7,664 nucleotides of DNA. It comes from Curvibacter sp. (lineage in GTDB: Bacteria; Pseudomonadota; Gammaproteobacteria; Burkholderiales; Burkholderiaceae_C). A program made the translations under genes and the position numbers. Numbering within the stretch: the stretch's first letter is position 1; each line of letters begins with the position of its first letter. The notes beneath the pieces were generated by a model, which saw nothing but the letters and a program-made list of their open reading frames with translations, was not told where the DNA came from and searched no databases. This document shows, in pieces, positions 1-7,075 of the stretch. The stretch is taken from NCBI GenBank assembly GCA_003500955.1, contig DNQP01000099.1, positions 1,387 to 9,050 of the forward strand, read 5' to 3'.

Positions 1-1080
1 GCCGGCACCCACGGCAAGACCACCACGACCAGCCTGATTGCGTCGGTGCTGGCTGCCGACGGTATGAGCCCGACCTTTGTTATTGGCGGCAAGCTGACCG
101 CTGCAGGCACCAACGCCCAGCTGGGTGAAAGCCGCTATCTGGTGGCCGAGGCCGATGAAAGCGACGCGTCGTTCCTGCATTTGCAGCCGATGGTGGCGAT
201 CGTTACCAACATCGATGCCGACCACATGGAGACCTACGGGCACGACTTCGGCAATCTGAAGAAAGCCTTCGTCGATTTCCTGCACCGCATGCCTTTCTAC
301 GGCACGGCCATCCTCTGCACGGACGATGCGGCGGTGCGCGAGATCGTGCCCCAGGTCAACTGCCCTGTCACGAGCTACGGCTTCGACGAAGGCGCCCAGG
401 TGCGCGCCCTCAACGTCCGCGCCGTCGCGGGCCAGATGCACTTCACCGTGCAGCGCCGCAATGGCGTGGTGCTGCCGGACCTGGACGTGGTGCTCAACCT
501 CGCGGGCCGGCACAACGTGCTCAACGCGCTGTCGGCGATCGCCGTGGCGGCCGAACTCGATGTCGCCGATGCGGCCCTGCTCAAGGCCTTGGCCGAATTC
601 AAGGGCGTGGGCCGGCGCTTCCAGCGCTACGGCGAGGTGGCGGCCAAGGACGGCGGCCATTTCACGCTGATCGACGACTACGGCCACCACCCGGTGGAGA
701 TGGCGGCCACGCTGGCCGCGGCGCGCGGCGCCTTCCCGGGCCGGCGGCTGGTGCTGGCCTTCCAGCCGCACCGCTACACACGCACGCGCGACTGCTTCGA
801 GGACTTCGTCAAGGTCATCGGCGAGGCCGATGCCGTGCTGCTCAGCGAGGTCTACGCCGCAGGCGAGGCGCCCATCGTGGCCGCCGACGGCCGCAGCCTG
901 GCGCGCGCGCTGCGCGTGGCCGGCAAGGTCGAGCCGGTTTTCGTGGATGACATCGCGGTCATGCCGCAGGCGATTCTGGACAACGGACGTGACGGCGACG
1001 TCGTCATGTGCATGGGGGCGGGCTCCATCGGTGGAGTACCGGCCAAGGTGGTGGAGCTGCAAAGCTCCGTGAAGCGATGA
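1..1080 (+). CDS. murC: UDP-N-acetylmuramate--L-alanine ligase, 5'-truncated by window edge
   Basis: MurC is the cytoplasmic ATP-dependent ligase that adds L-alanine to UDP-MurNAc, the first amino acid of the peptidoglycan stem peptide. The window enters in frame at the P-loop, GTHGKTT (visible residues 2-8), so only the N-terminal UDP-binding domain, about 110-120 residues, is missing; 359 residues remain. Seen in order: EADESD (50-55) and TNIDADH (69-75) of the Mur ligase central domain, GRHNVLNAL (169-177), GVGRRFQ (202-208), the MurC hallmark DDYGHHP (225-231), FQPHRYTRT (254-262) and SEVYAAGE (282-289) in the C-terminal domain. DDYGHHP separates it from MurD, MurE and MurF; Mpl is a relative, but the dcw context favours MurC. 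The stop overlaps the likely ddl start by 4 nt, which suggests translational coupling. No lesion is visible in the part present. Confidence 0.97.
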   Translation, partial: AGTHGKTTTTSLIASVLAADGMSPTFVIGGKLTAAGTNAQLGESRYLVAEADESDASFLHLQPMVAIVTNIDADHMETYGHDFGNLKKAFVDFLHRMPFYGTAILCTDDAAVREIVPQVNCPVTSYGFDEGAQVRALNVRAVAGQMHFTVQRRNGVVLPDLDVVLNLAGRHNVLNALSAIAVAAELDVADAALLKALAEFKGVGRRFQRYGEVAAKDGGHFTLIDDYGHHPVEMAATLAAARGAFPGRRLVLAFQPHRYTRTRDCFEDFVKVIGEADAVLLSEVYAAGEAPIVAADGRSLARALRVAGKVEPVFVDDIAVMPQAILDNGRDGDVVMCMGAGSIGGVPAKVVELQSSVKR

Positions 1081-2033
1081 AAGAGGACCGTGTGAATCTA
1101 GGCAAGGTTGCCGTGCTGATGGGCGGCTCGTCCGCCGAGCGTGACATCTCCATCCTGTCGGGCACCGGGGTGCTGCAGGCGCTGCAAGCGCGCGGCGTGG
1201 ACGCGCATGCCTTCGACCCGGCGCAGCGCGACCTCTCAGAGCTCAAGCGCGAAGGCTACGCGCGTTGTTTCATCGCCTTGCACGGTCGCTTCGGCGAGGA
1301 CGGCACAGTGCAGGGCGCATTGGAACTGCTGGGCATCCCCTACACCGGCTCCGGGGTCATGGCCTCGGCGATCGCGATCGACAAGGTCATGACCAAACGC
1401 ATCTGGTTGGCCGAGGGCCTGCCCACGCCGCAGTGGCGCAAGGTGGCCAGCGCGGAGGCGGCGCGCGCCGCCTTCTCGGCCCTGGGCGCGCCCATGATCA
1501 TCAAGCCCGCGCGTGAGGGCTCGTCCATCGGCCTGACCAAGGTGATGACGGCCGATGCGTGCGAGACCGCCTATGCCCGCGCCGCCCAGGTCGACGAGCA
1601 GGTGCTGTGCGAGCAGTTCATCAGCGGGGAAGAGGTGACGGTGCCGGTGCTGGGCAGCGGCCCCCAGGCGCGTGCGCTGCCCGTGATCCGCATCGTCGCC
1701 CCCGACGGCAACTACGACTACCAGAACAAGTACTTCACCGACGAGGTCAAGTACCTCGTGCCCTGCGGCCTGCCCACGGGCGAGGAAGAGCAGATCCAGC
1801 AGATCGTGCTGCGCGCCTACCAGGTGCTGGGCTGCCGCGGCTGGGCCCGCGCCGACGTGATGATCGACGCGCGCACGCGCAAGCCCTACCTGCTGGAGAT
1901 CAACACCGCGCCCGGCATGACCGGGCACTCGCTCGTGCCCATGTCGGCCAAGGCTGCGGGCATCAGCTACGAGGACCTGTGCGTGCAGCTGCTGCAGGCC
2001 GCTGCCCTGGACCATGGAGGCGCCGGCGCATGA
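1077..2033 (+). CDS. ddl: D-alanine--D-alanine ligase
   Basis: This ATP-grasp enzyme joins two D-alanines in the cytoplasm to make the dipeptide that MurF adds to the peptidoglycan precursor. The 318 residues match the usual DdlB length (about 300-320). Visible motifs are GGSSAER with Glu21 (substrate-binding Glu15 of E. coli DdlB), [12 protein letters not shown] (69-80), the ATP-binding [10 protein letters not shown] (143-152), the YDYQNKY loop (213-219), and the metal ligands Asp260 in RAD, Glu274 and Asn276 in the [12 protein letters not shown] motif, where E. coli has a closely similar sequence. I chose ATG 1077 because it overlaps the murC stop as ATGA. A GTG at 1092, four nt after GAGGA, gives a protein five residues shorter and cannot be excluded. 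The 3' end overlaps ftsQ by 4 nt. Called ddl rather than ddlB because paralogues elsewhere cannot be assessed. Confidence 0.97.
   Translation: MKEDRVNLGKVAVLMGGSSAERDISILSGTGVLQALQARGVDAHAFDPAQRDLSELKREGYARCFIALHGRFGEDGTVQGALELLGIPYTGSGVMASAIAIDKVMTKRIWLAEGLPTPQWRKVASAEAARAAFSALGAPMIIKPAREGSSIGLTKVMTADACETAYARAAQVDEQVLCEQFISGEEVTVPVLGSGPQARALPVIRIVAPDGNYDYQNKYFTDEVKYLVPCGLPTGEEEQIQQIVLRAYQVLGCRGWARADVMIDARTRKPYLLEINTAPGMTGHSLVPMSAKAAGISYEDLCVQLLQAAALDHGGAGA
1083..1087 (+). promoter_or_regulatory. GAGGA Shine-Dalgarno-like site bearing on the ddl start
   Basis: GAGGA lies just after the ATG at 1077 and ends four nt before an in-frame GTG at 1092. It could direct initiation at the GTG, whereas the ATG would depend on coupling to murC termination. 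The conserved Ddl fold begins at residue 9 (GKVAVLMGG), so both starts leave the domain intact. Confidence 0.4.
2016..2020 (+). promoter_or_regulatory. Ribosome binding site of ftsQ inside ddl
   Basis: GGAGG sits in the last codons of ddl, nine nt before the ATG at 2030. It supports that ATG as the ftsQ start even though it overlaps the ddl stop. Confidence 0.65.
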
Positions 2034-2818
2034 CCCACCCGCTGCCCGTCCCGCTGGACGTCAAGCTCATGAACCTCACGGCGACGCTGTTGCTGCTGGG
2101 CTTCGTGCTGCTGGCGCTGGCCACGGGCGGGCGTTGGCTGGCGCATCACCCGGTGTTCGCGATCCGTGGACTCACGGTGCTCGGCGACATCAGCCACACC
2201 AGCGCGCTCACGCTGCGCGCCCAGGTGGCGCCGCAGCTCAAGGGCACCTTCCTGACCGTGGACCTGCATGCGGTGCGCCAGGCCTTCGAGGGCCTGCCCT
2301 GGGTGCGGCGGGCGGTGGTGCAGCGCGAATTCCCGAACCGCCTGCGCGTGATCCTGCAGGAGCACCAGGCCGTGGCCTATTGGGGCGAGGAGGGCGAATC
2401 CACGCTGGTCAACAGCTACGGCGAGGTCTTCGAGGCCAACCTCGGCGAGGTGGAGCAGGACGAATTGCCCAAGCTCGATGGCCCGGTGGAGCAGTCGGCC
2501 GAGGTGCTGGCCATGCACCGTGCGCTGCAGCCGCTGTTCGAGGCCCTGGACCTGCCCATCGAGCGGCTGGTGCTCAACAGCCGCGGCAATTGGCAGGCCA
2601 CGCTGGCCAGCGGCGCACGTCTGGAGCTGGGCAGCGGTGAGGTGGCCGAGGTGACGGCGCGGGCACGCCAGTTCCTCGGCACCGTCACCCAGGTGGCGGC
2701 GCACCACGGCCGCAAGCTCGACGCGCTGGAGGGCGCCGACCTGCGCTACCCGCAAGGCTATGCCCTGCGCCTGCGCGGCGTGAGCACGGTGGCGGCAGAA
2801 CCGGCGCGAAAGAACTAG
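2030..2818 (+). CDS. ftsQ: Cell division protein FtsQ
   Basis: FtsQ is a bitopic inner-membrane protein that links early and late divisome proteins, chiefly by binding FtsB and FtsL in the periplasm. The 262 residues show the standard layout: a short cytoplasmic tail, one transmembrane helix (about 15-32, rich in Leu), a POTRA domain (about 44-112, with [10 protein letters not shown] at its start and [19 protein letters not shown] near its end), then the FtsQ beta domain to about 250. [11 protein letters not shown] (240-250) corresponds to the conserved C-terminal strand region near the FtsB contact surface. The start is supported by GGAGG nine nt upstream and the 4-nt overlap with ddl; an open frame extends further upstream inside ddl, but that stretch is an out-of-frame reading of ddl. 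ftsA follows after 18 nt. Confidence 0.96.
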   Translation: MTHPLPVPLDVKLMNLTATLLLLGFVLLALATGGRWLAHHPVFAIRGLTVLGDISHTSALTLRAQVAPQLKGTFLTVDLHAVRQAFEGLPWVRRAVVQREFPNRLRVILQEHQAVAYWGEEGESTLVNSYGEVFEANLGEVEQDELPKLDGPVEQSAEVLAMHRALQPLFEALDLPIERLVLNSRGNWQATLASGARLELGSGEVAEVTARARQFLGTVTQVAAHHGRKLDALEGADLRYPQGYALRLRGVSTVAAEPARKN

Positions 2819-2836
2819 GAAGAACTGAGACACGAC

Positions 2837-4066
2837 ATGGCAAAAGAGTACAAGGATCTGGTCGTCGGACTCGACATCGGCACCGCCAAGGTGATGGCGG
2901 TGGTGGCCGAGGTCCTGCCCGGCGGGGAGCTCAAGCTCGCGGGCCTGGGCGTGGCGCCCAGCAACGGGCTCAAGCGCGGCGTGGTCGTGAACATCGACGC
3001 CACGGTGCACAGCATCCAGCAGGCCCTGAAAGAGGCCGAGCTCATGGCCGACTGCAAGATCACCCGCGTCTACACCGGCATCACGGGCAGCCATATCCGC
3101 GGCATCAACTCCAGCGGCATGGTGGCCGTCAAGGACCGCGAGGTGAACGCCGCCGACGTGGCGCGCGTGGTGGAGACGGCCAAGGCCATCAACATCTCCT
3201 CCGACCAGCGCCTGCTGCTGGTCGAGCCGCAGGAATTCATCATCGACGGCCAGGACGTGCGCGAGCCCATCGGCATGAGCGGCATCCGTCTGGAGGCCAA
3301 GGTGCACATCGTGACCGGCGCGCAGAGCGCGGCCGAGAACATCATCAAGTGCGTGCGCCGCTGCGGCCTGGAGGTCGAACAGCTCATGCTCAACCCGCTG
3401 GCGTCCAGCCTCTCGGTACTCACCGAGGACGAGAAGGAACTCGGTGTGGCCTGCGTGGACATCGGCGCCGGCACCACCGACGTGGCGGTGTTCACGGGCG
3501 GGGCCATCCGCTACACCTCGGTGATCCCGATCGCGGGCGACCTGATCACCAGCGACATCGCCATGGCGCTGCGCACGCCCACCAAGGACGCCGAGGACAT
3601 CAAGGTCGAGAGCGGCTACGCCAAGCAGCTGCTGGCCGATCCCGACGTGCAGGTCGAAGTGCCGGGCCTGGGCGACCGCGGCCCGCGCATGCTGAGTCGC
3701 CAGGCCCTGGCCGGCGTGATCGAGCCGCGCATCGAAGAAATCTTTTCGCTCGTGCAACAGGTGCTGCGCGATTCAGGCTGCGAAGAGGTGCTGTCTTCGG
3801 GCATTGTGCTCACGGGTGGCAGCTCGGTCATGCCCGGCATGGTCGAGCTGGGCGAGGACATCTTCCTCAAGCCCGTGCGCCGCGGCCTGCCCAAGTACAG
3901 CGGCGGCCTGGCCGAGATGGTGGGCCAGCCACGCGCGGCCACCGTCATGGGCCTGCTGGAAGAGGCGCGGCTGGCGCGCCTGCGCGGCTACAAGGTGGCG
4001 GCCAAGCACGGGTCGATGAAGACCGCGATGGGGCGCGTCAAGGACTGGTTCATCGGGAATTTTTGA
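2837..4066 (+). CDS. ftsA: Cell division protein FtsA
   Basis: FtsA is an actin-like ATPase that tethers FtsZ filaments to the inner membrane and recruits later divisome proteins. The 409 residues agree with the family (about 410-420). Visible elements are the phosphate-1 loop VGLDIGTAKV (10-19), the SHS2/1C domain with GITGSHIRGINSSGMV (81-96) that typifies FtsA, the phosphate-2 loop VDIGAGTTDVAVF (207-219), the adenosine motif IVLTGGSSVMPG (323-334), and a C-terminal amphipathic membrane-targeting helix ending MGRVKDWFIGNF (398-409). The start fits the conserved N-terminus. The Shine-Dalgarno is modest: AGGA at 2817-2820 is 16 nt away, and GAGA at 2827-2830 has better spacing. No oddity in the protein. 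The gap after it, before ftsZ, is longer than the other junctions in this cluster. Confidence 0.98.
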   Translation: MAKEYKDLVVGLDIGTAKVMAVVAEVLPGGELKLAGLGVAPSNGLKRGVVVNIDATVHSIQQALKEAELMADCKITRVYTGITGSHIRGINSSGMVAVKDREVNAADVARVVETAKAINISSDQRLLLVEPQEFIIDGQDVREPIGMSGIRLEAKVHIVTGAQSAAENIIKCVRRCGLEVEQLMLNPLASSLSVLTEDEKELGVACVDIGAGTTDVAVFTGGAIRYTSVIPIAGDLITSDIAMALRTPTKDAEDIKVESGYAKQLLADPDVQVEVPGLGDRGPRMLSRQALAGVIEPRIEEIFSLVQQVLRDSGCEEVLSSGIVLTGGSSVMPGMVELGEDIFLKPVRRGLPKYSGGLAEMVGQPRAATVMGLLEEARLARLRGYKVAAKHGSMKTAMGRVKDWFIGNF

Positions 4067-4116
4067 GATGCATACCAAGCTCAAGTTATGGCTCGCACGC
4101 GGCAGCCCGCACCGAC

Positions 4117-4150
4117 GGCGGCGCTGCACCGGTCCGCCGGGGAGGCCGCC
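4117..4150 (+). repeat. Nested GC-rich inverted repeat in the ftsA-ftsZ gap
   Basis: The outer arms are GGCGGC (4117-4122) and GCCGCC (4145-4150). The inner arms are CCGG (4129-4132) and CCGG (4137-4140) around a TCCG loop. All ten pairs are Watson-Crick, with an internal loop of 6 nt on one side and 4 nt on the other. There is no T-run directly after it, so it does not look like an intrinsic terminator. It could be an mRNA structure between ftsA and ftsZ, for example a processing or stability element, or chance in GC-rich DNA. Confidence 0.4.
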
Positions 4151-4153
4151 CTC

Positions 4154-4159
4154 TTGACA
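4154..4159 (+). promoter_or_regulatory. Possible -35 element upstream of ftsZ
   Basis: TTGACA is a perfect sigma-70 -35 hexamer, placed in the AT-richer half of the ftsA-ftsZ gap and about 57 nt before the ftsZ ATG. At 15-19 nt spacing I find no convincing -10 (best windows match only about two of six bases), so this is a candidate only. Separate ftsZ promoters are known in other bacteria, which makes the position plausible. Confidence 0.3.
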
Positions 4160-4203
4160 CAACGAGACATCGCAATCGCAAGCAACAAGGCAACTGGATA
4201 CAT

Positions 4204-4208
4204 AGGAG
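4204..4208 (+). promoter_or_regulatory. Ribosome binding site of ftsZ
   Basis: AGGAG lies seven nt before the ATG at 4216, near-ideal spacing. It follows a CAA-rich, probably unstructured stretch (about 4160-4195). This looks like a strong initiation site, fitting the high level of FtsZ that cells need. Confidence 0.8.
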
Positions 4209-4215
4209 TACAGAC

Positions 4216-5463
4216 ATGAACATCGACATGATTGAAGACGCCGCATTCAACCTGGGCACCCAGATCAAGGTCATCGGCGTGGGCGGTGGCGGCGGCAACG
4301 CCGTCGATCACATGATCGAGCGCGAGGTGCAGGGCGTGGAATTCATCTGCGCCAACACCGATGCCCAGGCTCTCAGCCGCAGCAGCGCCCACAAGATCAT
4401 TCAGCTCGGCGCCAGCGGCCTGGGCGCGGGCAGCAAGCCCGAGAAGGGTCGTGAAGCCGCCGAAGCCGCGGTGGAGGACATCCAGTCCGCCATCGCTGGC
4501 GCGCACATGCTCTTCATCACCGCCGGCATGGGCGGCGGCACCGGCACCGGTGCGGCCCCCGTGATCGCGCGCGTGGCCAAGGAGATGGGCATCCTGACCG
4601 TGGGCGTGGTGACCAAGCCCTTCGACTGGGAAGGCGGTCGCCGCATGACCAACGCCGACGCCGGCCTGACCGAGCTGGAAGCCAACGTCGACTCGCTGAT
4701 CGTGGTGCTCAACGAGAAGCTGCAGGACGTGCTGGGCGACGACATCACCCAGGACGAGGCCTTCGCGCACGCCAACGACGTGCTCAAGAATGCGGTCGGC
4801 GGCATCGCCGAGATCATCAACGTGCCCGGCCACGTCAATGTGGACTTCGAGGACGTGCGCACGGTGATGGGCGAGCCCGGCAAGGCCATGATGGGCACGG
4901 CCGCAGCCAGCGGCCCGGACCGTGCGCGCATCGCCGCCGAGCAGGCCGTGGCCTGCCCGCTGCTCGAAGGCATCGACCTCTCGGGCGCCAAGGGCGTGCT
5001 GGTGCTGATCACCGCGGCCAAGGGCAGCCTCAAGCTGTCCGAGTCCAAGCTGGCGATGAACACCATCCGCGCCTATGCCTCGCCCGATGCCCACGTGATC
5101 TACGGCACAGCCTACGACGACAGCCTGGGCGACCAGATTCGCGTCACCGTGGTGGCCACCGGCCTGTCGCGCCAGGGCATGCGCCGCACAGCTCCGCCGC
5201 TGCAGGTGCTGCGCACCGGCACCGACAACGTGCCCTTCCAGGTGCCCACGCTGAACCACGCCGTGGCCCCGGGCGCGCTGCCCGGCACGCCGGCGCCCGC
5301 CGTGATGCCCGGCGTGCCGCAGCCGGACTACAACGCCATGGCCACGCCCAGCGTCTGGCGCACGCGCGACCGCACCCAGGCGGCCGCCAAGGTCGACGCC
5401 CTGTCCTCGGGCGGCATGGACGACTTCGAGATCCCGGCCTTTCTGCGCAAACAGGCCGATTGA
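4216..5463 (+). CDS. ftsZ: Cell division protein FtsZ
   Basis: FtsZ is the tubulin-like GTPase that polymerises into the cytokinetic ring. The 415 residues contain the N-terminal GTP-binding loop VIGVGGGGGNAVDHM (19-33), NTDAQAL (48-54), the tubulin signature GGGTGTG (106-112), and the T7 synergy loop NVDFEDVRTVM (208-218) with the conserved acidic residues Asp210 and Asp213 that complete the GTPase site of the next subunit. A variable Pro/Ala-rich linker runs from about 320 to 400. The C-terminal peptide DDFEIPAFLRKQAD (402-415) is the conserved docking tail for FtsA and ZipA-type partners. The start is fixed by the AGGAG Shine-Dalgarno and the conserved N-terminus; the open frame upstream is an out-of-frame reading of ftsA. 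A strong hairpin begins ten nt after the stop. The gene appears complete and ordinary. Confidence 0.99.
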   Translation: MNIDMIEDAAFNLGTQIKVIGVGGGGGNAVDHMIEREVQGVEFICANTDAQALSRSSAHKIIQLGASGLGAGSKPEKGREAAEAAVEDIQSAIAGAHMLFITAGMGGGTGTGAAPVIARVAKEMGILTVGVVTKPFDWEGGRRMTNADAGLTELEANVDSLIVVLNEKLQDVLGDDITQDEAFAHANDVLKNAVGGIAEIINVPGHVNVDFEDVRTVMGEPGKAMMGTAAASGPDRARIAAEQAVACPLLEGIDLSGAKGVLVLITAAKGSLKLSESKLAMNTIRAYASPDAHVIYGTAYDDSLGDQIRVTVVATGLSRQGMRRTAPPLQVLRTGTDNVPFQVPTLNHAVAPGALPGTPAPAVMPGVPQPDYNAMATPSVWRTRDRTQAAAKVDALSSGGMDDFEIPAFLRKQAD

Positions 5464-5473
5464 GCGCAATGAA

Positions 5474-5503
5474 ATGCGTCCCGCCGGCTGCGGTGGGACG
5501 CAT
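5474..5503 (+). terminator. Hairpin terminator after ftsZ
   Basis: Arms ATGCGTCCC (5474-5482) and GGGACGCAT (5495-5503) pair perfectly. The stem continues inward through a G-U pair, two C-G pairs and one G-C pair, giving about 13 bp around a 4-nt GCTG loop. The following bases (CTTGGTCT) are only moderately T-rich, so termination may be partial or need Rho, but stem length and position make this the likely end of the dcw transcript. Confidence 0.7.
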
Positions 5504-5579
5504 CTTGGTCTAGGATTGCCGTTGTCGTCGGTGCGTCCGGGCCAGGCGTGCCGCCCCGCCATCTCATCGACCCATGACC

Positions 5580-5584
5580 AGGAG
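5580..5584 (+). promoter_or_regulatory. Ribosome binding site of the DUF4394 lipoprotein gene
   Basis: AGGAG lies six nt before ATG 5591 and selects that start over upstream in-frame codons; the resulting N-terminus is a proper lipoprotein signal. I found no convincing promoter between the ftsZ hairpin and this site. Confidence 0.75.
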
Positions 5585-5590
5585 CTGTCC

Positions 5591-6472
5591 ATGACCCCCA
5601 TCCGTCCCCTCGCGTTTCTCGCTTCTGGCCTGGTGCTGCTGCTCACCGCCTGTGCCGGCAGCCCGGCCGGTGCGCCGTCGGAGACGGTCTATGCCGTGAC
5701 CGAACGTGTGGAGCTGATCCGTTTCAAGTCGGACCGGCCGAGTGAGGTGCTGGAGCGTCGCGCGCTCAGCGGTCTGCCTGCGGGCGAGCAGCTGCGCGGC
5801 ATCGACTACCGTGTGGCGCGCGGTGTGCTCTACGCCGTGACCGACAGCGGACGCCTCTACACCATCGACACCGCCCAGGCGCGCCTGCAGCCCGTGGCAG
5901 CGGCCGCCCCCGCCTTCTGGCCCGTGCAGGGCGGTGTGACGGGCTTTGATTTCAACCCCACGGTGGATCGCATCCGTGTGGTGAGCGGCAGCGCGCAGAA
6001 CCTGCGTCTGCACCCCGAGACCAATGCCGTGGTCGATGGCGATGCGGCCAACCCCGGCGTTCAGCCGGACGCTGGCCTGCGGTACGCGCCGGACGACCGC
6101 CATGCCGGCCGCCGCCCCGATGTGGCCGGCGTGGCCTACACCTACAACAAGAAGGACGAGAAGCTCACCACCAATTACGTGATCGACCGCGCGCTCGGCG
6201 CTCTGCTCGTGCAGGGCTCGCTCGAAGGCGTCCAGCCCGTGGTCTCGCCCAATACCGGGCTGCTGCGTACCGTGGGACTGCTGGGGACCGGGCCGCTGAG
6301 CGAGGCGCACTTCGACATCTCCGATGTGGCCAACACGGCCTTGCTCGCCGCACGTACCGCGGGCCAGAACACCACACGCCTGTACCAGCTGGACCTGGGC
6401 ACCGGTCGCGCGCGCGAGCTGGGGGTGGTCGCCGGCGGCGAGCGCCTGCTGGGCCTGGCCATTGAGCCCTGA
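5591..6472 (+). CDS. DUF4394 domain lipoprotein
   Basis: This is a predicted exported lipoprotein of 293 residues; its biochemical role is unknown. The N-terminus has Arg5, a hydrophobic stretch and the lipobox LTAC (18-21), so Cys21 is the likely lipidated residue after cleavage. Ala at +2 (no Asp) favours the outer membrane. The mature part matches my memory of the DUF4394 family: YAVTERVELIRF (34-45), LRGIDYRVARGVLYAVTDSGRLY (68-90), the signature GFDFNPTVDRIRVVSGSAQNLRL (118-140), the TNAVVDGD region (144-151), GVAYTYNK (180-187) and a C-terminal LYQLDLGTG (264-272). Alternating short beta-type repeats suggest a propeller-like fold, which is inference. It is the first gene after the ftsZ hairpin, and the next gene starts six nt after its stop, suggesting co-transcription. 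Base composition is like that of its neighbours. Confidence 0.88.
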   Translation: MTPIRPLAFLASGLVLLLTACAGSPAGAPSETVYAVTERVELIRFKSDRPSEVLERRALSGLPAGEQLRGIDYRVARGVLYAVTDSGRLYTIDTAQARLQPVAAAAPAFWPVQGGVTGFDFNPTVDRIRVVSGSAQNLRLHPETNAVVDGDAANPGVQPDAGLRYAPDDRHAGRRPDVAGVAYTYNKKDEKLTTNYVIDRALGALLVQGSLEGVQPVVSPNTGLLRTVGLLGTGPLSEAHFDISDVANTALLAARTAGQNTTRLYQLDLGTGRARELGVVAGGERLLGLAIEP

Positions 6473-6478
6473 GCGAGC

Positions 6479-7075
6479 ATGCGCGGGCTGAGCAGCTTCC
6501 TGGGCCTGGCCGCGCTGAGCTGCGCGCTGCAGGCGGCTGCCGTCAGCATCGAGGTGCGTGACGAGGGGGGCCGGCCTCTGCCCGGAGCCGTGGTCTTTCT
6601 CGAATCGGCCCAGGCGCGGCGCCAGGTGCGCCCGCTGGCCCAGGCGGAGATGGGCCAAGCCGGCAAGCAGTTCGTGCCCCAGGTGCTGGTGGTGCCGGTG
6701 GGCACGGCCGTGGACTTCCCGAACCGCGACACGGTGCGCCACCACGTCTACTCCTTCTCCGCGACCAAGAAGTTCGAGCTCAAGCTCTACATCGGCGCAC
6801 CGGCCAACCCCGTCGTGTTCGACCGCAGCGGCATCGCCGTGCTGGGTTGCAACATCCACGACCAGATGGTGGGCTGGATCGTGGTCGTGGAGACGCCTTA
6901 CTACGCGATCAGCGACGCCCAGGGGCGGGTGGTCATCGACGCGCCGCTGGGCAACTACCGTCTGCGCAGCTGGCACCCGGGCCTGCCCGTGGGGGTCGCC
7001 GCCCAGGACCAGGCGCTGGAGCTCGGCAACCCGGCGCAAAGCGTCTCTGTGCGCCTCCCGGGGGTGCGGCCGTGA
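6479..7075 (+). CDS. Secreted cupredoxin-like protein ('methylamine utilization protein' type)
   Basis: The protein has 198 residues with a Sec-type signal peptide (about 1-21, likely cleavage near LQAAA). The mature part begins with a beta-sandwich-like stretch (22-45, VSIEVRDEGGRPLPGAVV), followed by a plastocyanin-like core: VPVGTAVDFPNRDTVRHHVYSFS (72-94) and VLGCNIHDQMVGW (121-133). His88 (or His89), Cys124, His127 and Met130 have the order expected of a type 1 copper site, with Cys-x2-His-x2-Met spacing. The C-terminal part (144-170) resembles carboxypeptidase-regulatory-like domains. Proteins of this kind are often named methylamine utilization proteins, but no mau genes are visible here, so that label should not be read as function. 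A periplasmic electron-transfer or copper-binding role is inferred. The start follows the DUF4394 stop by six nt with only a weak Shine-Dalgarno. The stop overlaps the next start as GTGA. Confidence 0.85.
   Translation: MRGLSSFLGLAALSCALQAAAVSIEVRDEGGRPLPGAVVFLESAQARRQVRPLAQAEMGQAGKQFVPQVLVVPVGTAVDFPNRDTVRHHVYSFSATKKFELKLYIGAPANPVVFDRSGIAVLGCNIHDQMVGWIVVVETPYYAISDAQGRVVIDAPLGNYRLRSWHPGLPVGVAAQDQALELGNPAQSVSVRLPGVRP

Noticed and set aside
1967..3757. 596-codon open frame on the minus strand opposite ddl, ftsQ and ftsA
   Set aside because: It spans three well-supported + strand genes, crosses their boundaries, and its product is His/Ala/Gly/Leu/Arg-rich without recognisable domains. This is the usual antisense shadow in GC-rich coding DNA.
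4117..4150. Intrinsic terminator between ftsA and ftsZ
   Set aside because: The stem is interrupted by an internal loop and is not followed by a T-run, so it was kept only as an inverted repeat.
3349..4215. In-frame upstream extension of ftsZ through ftsA
   Set aside because: It reads ftsA out of frame and is Arg/Gly/Ala/Pro-rich. The AGGAG site and conserved N-terminus place the start at 4216.
5504..5579. Promoter for the downstream cassette (TAGGAT at 5511-5516 as -10)
   Set aside because: No -35-like sequence lies at suitable spacing; the upstream position falls within the hairpin. Not supported.
4081..5646. 521-codon open frame on the minus strand opposite ftsZ
   Set aside because: It lies across ftsZ, the intergenic gap and the terminator; its low-complexity composition mirrors the ftsZ codons.
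5564..7039. 491-codon open frame on the minus strand opposite the DUF4394 and cupredoxin genes
   Set aside because: Same shadow composition, no Shine-Dalgarno or domain seen, and the + strand genes have signal peptides, family motifs and operon spacing.
6479..7075. A true methylamine dehydrogenase operon gene
   Set aside because: No other mau-type gene is in view and the motifs are those of a cupredoxin; the methylamine name is an annotation habit for this family.
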